From Herpetosiphon giganteus (GTDB lineage: Bacteria; Chloroflexota; Chloroflexia; Chloroflexales; Herpetosiphonaceae), in contig NZ_JAFBCZ010000012.1 in the NCBI RefSeq assembly GCF_016907925.1, forward strand, positions 100,475 to 164,474: a stretch of 64,000 bases of DNA, given 5' to 3'. The notes under the pieces are model-generated. The model saw only the letters and a list, made by a program, of their open reading frames with translations. It made no database searches and was not told the DNA's origin. The position numbers were made by a program, and so were the translations under genes. Below are positions 60,975 to 64,000 of this stretch, in pieces (the first letter of the stretch is position 1; each line of letters opens with the position of its first letter).

Positions 60975-62663
60975 TCAATTATCTTTAAAGCGTGGCAACA
61001 AGGCCCAGAGCAGCAAACCACCTGCCAGCCACCACATCCAAGGGTTATGCTGCTGCATCGTTTGCAAAATGCTGGCGCTAATGAGCAGCGCACTGGCGGC
61101 GATGCCCGCGGTAAGCCGTGTAAATGCGCGTTCGATGCGTTTGGTGGTGCGCTCAAGTTTAACAATTTCGGTGCGCACTTGCAGATCGCCTTGGGCGGCC
61201 TTGGCATAAAATTGCTTGGCATGACGGGGAATTTGGCTCAGATCAGTAATTAATTCGCGGCCTTCATTCACCACTCGTTCGCGCAAATCGCGACCACTGG
61301 TTTGCTCGCGGATAAAGCGCAAGGCAAACGGCTTGGTCACGCTGAAAATATCGAAATCTGGTGCTAAGCCAGCCGCTACGCCACCGATAATCCCAACCGT
61401 GCGGCCCAAAAAGAGCAACGATTGTGGCAACTGAAACGGTAAATCGTACAGCAATTCGCTTAATCCGCCGACGAAGCCCTCAACATCAATCTGTTGTAGC
61501 TCGCGAATAGTGCGCCCATAGGTATAGGAAAACCAAATTTCCAAAGCTTGGCGCAATTGCTGATCGTTGGCGTTGGCCATCACCACGCCTATCGAGCGTG
61601 CACCATCGATTATACGCTGTGGCTCACGCATTACCACGCCTGCGGCCATTGTGGCGAGGCCATCCATCACATATTGAGGAATTGCATCGACCATGCCAAA
61701 ATCGAGGAAGGTGATAACAAAGGCGCGTTTGCCATTAGCCAACGGATCACCAACAGGCCGCACAAACAAATTGCCTGGATGCGGGTCGGCGTGAAAAAAG
61801 CCATCAGTAAAACATTGCTGCAAATAAGCCAAATAGAGCTTTTCGGCCAAATCGAGGCGATCGATGCCTGCTGCATCAAGCGCCGCATATTCCGAAATTT
61901 TAATGCCCTCGATCCGTTCCATCACCAAAATGCGCTCGGTCGAGTGCTCGCGATAGATTTGGGGCACGTAAATATGCTCGCTGCCTGCAAAATTGCGCCG
62001 AAAGCGCTCGGCATGCTCGGCTTCGCTCAGGTAATCAAGCTCGCGCAAGGTAATGCGTGAAAATTCTTCGATCAGCGCAGGCAAATCAGTGCGGCGGCGA
62101 ATCGGGCCATAATATTGCATCCAACCAGCAACCCAACGCAGCGCGGCAATATCGATCGCCACAAATTGCTCGATCTGTGGGCGTTGAATTTTAATCGCAA
62201 TTGGCTGCTCGTCGTGAAGCGTGGCAAAATGCACTTGACCAAACGAGGCCGCCGCAACTGGTTGGCGCTCAAAATGAGCAAAAATTTGGCTAATTGGTTG
62301 GCCCAATTCTGCTTCAATGGTGGCTTGAATCAGGCCAAAGGGCACAGGCGAAACTTCATCTTGCAGGCCAATTAAATCTTCAACCACCTCTGGCGGTAGC
62401 ACATCAACCCGCGTTGAGGCAAATTGACCAAGCTTGATCATCACGCCGCCAAGGTCGATCGCTAAATCGCGAAAACGCCGCGAGAAACGCCGATAGCGCT
62501 CGATCCGCGTGCGATCCGCGTACCAGCGAAACCAAAATTGTCGTCCAAGCAACAGATCCCAGACGATGATATGGGCGACTAAGCGCACAAAAAACCACGC
62601 GACGCGGAAGAAACGGCGGCGACGTGGAACATTCGGCAACGACACCAACTCTGTTTTACTCAT
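60975..62663 (-). CDS. ABC1/UbiB-family atypical kinase
   Basis: 562 residues. GGVMIKLGQFASTRVDVLP (the invariant KxGQ region), IAIKIQRP (Lys of the nucleotide pocket), ERILVMERIEGIKI, GFFHADPHPGNLF and ITFLDFGMVDAI follow the family order. Two spans close the protein (about residues 515-555), anchoring it in the membrane. UbiB/ADCK proteins support quinone synthesis through an ATPase activity. Start at ATG 62663 (weak ribosome binding site). The frame continues upstream only through repeats. Confidence 0.87.
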   Translation of the reverse strand: MSKTELVSLPNVPRRRRFFRVAWFFVRLVAHIIVWDLLLGRQFWFRWYADRTRIERYRRFSRRFRDLAIDLGGVMIKLGQFASTRVDVLPPEVVEDLIGLQDEVSPVPFGLIQATIEAELGQPISQIFAHFERQPVAAASFGQVHFATLHDEQPIAIKIQRPQIEQFVAIDIAALRWVAGWMQYYGPIRRRTDLPALIEEFSRITLRELDYLSEAEHAERFRRNFAGSEHIYVPQIYREHSTERILVMERIEGIKISEYAALDAAGIDRLDLAEKLYLAYLQQCFTDGFFHADPHPGNLFVRPVGDPLANGKRAFVITFLDFGMVDAIPQYVMDGLATMAAGVVMREPQRIIDGARSIGVVMANANDQQLRQALEIWFSYTYGRTIRELQQIDVEGFVGGLSELLYDLPFQLPQSLLFLGRTVGIIGGVAAGLAPDFDIFSVTKPFALRFIREQTSGRDLRERVVNEGRELITDLSQIPRHAKQFYAKAAQGDLQVRTEIVKLERTTKRIERAFTRLTAGIAASALLISASILQTMQQHNPWMWWLAGGLLLWALLPRFKDN

Positions 62664-63199
62664 ACTCGGTATTATAGCAGGCTGGTGATGACGATGTAAG
62701 GAATCAAGTGCGAAGAGTAAGAACATAGAGCAGAGAACATAGAACATAGGGAAATTATGAAGGATGAAGGATGAAAATCAAAAGTCAGAAGGCAAAAGCC
62801 AAAAGGCAAAAGGATGAATTATGAGGGATGAGGGATGAAGTGTGGGGGCATAACAGGATAATCATCATAATCTGTGGCTAAAACAGCCTTCGTGCTCTTT
62901 GTGTTCTTCGCGGTTCCCATCCTTCGTGGATCGGATTTTAACGCAGCGGTGCAGAGAGCAAAAGGATGAATTATGAGGGATGAAGGATGAAATGTGGGGC
63001 ATAGCAGGATAATCATCATAATCTGTGCAATCTGTGGCTAAAATAAGTATTCGTGGAATTCGTGGAATTCGTGGCAAAAACGGCCTTCGCGCTCTTCGTG
63101 TTCTTCGCGGTTTCTATTCTTCGTGGATCGATCATGCGGTTTGATGCTACACTGGATTAGCTTCAAAAACCTTCTAGATCTATTGAAAGGGTTAGTTCA
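62664..63199. repeat. Repeat hotspot, no gene
   Basis: About 530 bases of nested units. 62723-62752: AGAACATAG-type. 62754-62838: R3 and R4 units interleaved. 62860-62960: CATCATAATCTGTGGCTAAAA, CTTCGTGCTCTTTGTG, an R5 arm. 62962-62995: R3 again. 63008-63130: the CATCATAATCTGTG block once more, tandem ATTCGTGGA repeats, and CTTCGTGTTCTTCGCGG. The order R3-(CATCATAATCTGTGG)-R1-(TTCGTGGATCG) occurs twice in a row (about 62811-62935 and 62962-63130), so this is a tandem duplication. Confidence 0.75.
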
Positions 63200-63835
63200 A
63201 TGCCCGATGGAAATGCGTATGATCAGGCCTACTATGCCATGTCGCGGCCTGAAGCTGGGCGCAAAAGCCTTGTTGATACCTTGCGAGACCGCTATATTCG
63301 TCGCCATGTATTGCGTTTTCGCCAAACTGGCCGTTTGTTGGATATTGGCTGTGGCTTGGGTTTGTTTTTGCAATCGATGACCCCGCCGTTTGAGCCATTT
63401 GGCACCGATATTTCGGCCTATGCTGTGGCTCAAGCCCAACAACGCCTGCCCAATGCCAAGTTGTTCGTTGGCAGTATTTTGGATGGCATTCCATTTAGCG
63501 TTAATTTCGATGTGATTACGGCGATCAATGTGGTTGAGCACTTGGAGCAACCAGCTTTGGCGGTTGCCGCCATTCGCGAACGCTTGCAATTGGGTGGTTT
63601 GTTTGTGGCCCACTTGCCAACAATTGGCAACCGTTTGCAAGCGCGAATCTATCGCGGCTCGTATGATGCCGACCCAACTCATATCTATCGGCCAAGTGGC
63701 CGTGAGTTTCGCGGGGTTGCCGAGGCAGCAGGCTTTAAAACGGTGTTTGAAACCTACTCGCCGTTTGCTCCGGCGTTGCTCTGGCGCAACCTACCTTGGC
63801 ATCCAGCCTATTTGGCAATTTTTCAAGCGCGCTAA
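63200..63835 (+). CDS. SAM-dependent methyltransferase
   Basis: 211 residues. Rossmann methyltransferase of the Methyltransf_11/23 type. Motif I LLDIGCGLGLFLQSM at about residues 46-60, an acidic motif II GTDISAYAVAQAQQRLPNA, AINVVEHLEQPALAV, and the post-motif GGLFVAHLPTIGN. Its close relatives act on small molecules and lipids; the acceptor is unknown. AAAGGG lies about 10 bases before the ATG. Confidence 0.85.
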   Translation: MPDGNAYDQAYYAMSRPEAGRKSLVDTLRDRYIRRHVLRFRQTGRLLDIGCGLGLFLQSMTPPFEPFGTDISAYAVAQAQQRLPNAKLFVGSILDGIPFSVNFDVITAINVVEHLEQPALAVAAIRERLQLGGLFVAHLPTIGNRLQARIYRGSYDADPTHIYRPSGREFRGVAEAAGFKTVFETYSPFAPALLWRNLPWHPAYLAIFQAR

Positions 63836-63845
63836 TGTGCTGATG

Positions 63846-63910
63846 CCCTCACCCAACCCCATGGTTCTCCCGCAATTTGTGGTAAAAATGGTCGGCTCCC
63901 CCTCGCCCGC
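63846..63910. repeat. R2 repeat, copy 7, incomplete
   Basis: Begins CCCTCACCCAACCCC and contains ATGGTTCTCCCGCAATTTGTGGT and CCCCCTCGCCCGC, but the closing arm is missing: after 63910 the sequence changes to GTGTTTAAGGGCGGAC. The rest of the window (63911-64000) has no gene I can support. TATACT at about 63970 may be a -10 box for a gene beyond the edge. Confidence 0.7.
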
Positions 63911-64000
63911 TAGGTGTTTAAGGGCGGACAGGGACGCTTAAACCGAGGATACAGAACGACCTCGGGTGGTATACTGGATGGTGCAAACCCTATCCGCTAA

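Noticed and set aside
62664..63199. A decayed insertion sequence
   Set aside because: No transposase remnant or terminal inverted repeats with target duplication are visible; the region is made of short intergenic repeat units found elsewhere in the window.

Overview
The window looks like chromosomal DNA of a filamentous Chloroflexota bacterium, most likely a Herpetosiphon relative. This is an inference from gene content, not a search. The supporting signs are an ATP-type PEP carboxykinase, ADP-forming acyl-CoA synthetase next to a DRTGG/P-loop protein, GH57/DUF2270/PP2C genes in a row, secreted Thr/Pro-rich proteins with pre-peptidase-like repeats and a C-terminal domain ending in W-R-Y-R, and many intergenic short repeats. 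Base composition is mid-GC, except for an AT-rich block at about 25.6-29.8 kb and a smaller one at 51.8-52.3 kb. I saw no insertion sequence, prophage, CRISPR array or rRNA. There is one tRNA, tRNA-Arg(UCG).

Layout. 0-9.2 kb: the 3' end of an HD phosphohydrolase gene, pckA, a convergent giant CHAT/STAND/TPR protein, a PyrK-like iron-sulfur flavoprotein and a glutamate-semialdehyde dehydrogenase. 9.2-12.5 kb: minus-strand response regulator, Nudix hydrolase, lipoprotein, nitroreductase and DinB genes. 12.5-17.4 kb: plus-strand DUF402 and glycosyltransferase, then a DUF2270/GH57/PP2C operon with a consensus promoter and an apparently leaderless start. 17.3-25 kb: methyltransferase, nucleotidyltransferase, DUF3291, GNAT, PepF, RuvC with a partner of unknown function, and an AttH/CrtC-like secreted protein. 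25.0-29.8 kb: eight tandem minus-strand paralogues of a membrane protein family I do not recognise, one carrying a nonsense codon. This is the most unusual locus in the window.

29.9-39.9 kb: thiol-disulfide-like lipoprotein, acyl-CoA dehydrogenase, GAF histidine kinase, half-size TauE, RlmB, an M50-like protein and the ADP-forming acyl-CoA synthetase pair. 40-50 kb: a large secreted protein, an alkylation-repair pair (Ogt plus an Ada/AlkA fusion), FolK with a patatin, a 27-residue LRR protein and a ParA with a zinc ribbon. 50-64 kb: tRNA-Arg, secreted and membrane proteins, a glycoside hydrolase, FtsK, PGK, two small paralogous membrane proteins, PGI, a UbiB-type kinase and a methyltransferase.

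Central carbon metabolism is well represented (pckA, pgk, pgi, ADP-forming acyl-CoA synthetase, acyl-CoA dehydrogenase, glutamate-semialdehyde dehydrogenase). Between genes lie at least five recurring short repeat types, often nested and often palindromic. They sit almost only at gene ends. In one case a repeat supplies the C-terminus of a protein, and in another a perfect 26-bp hairpin stands between convergent genes.
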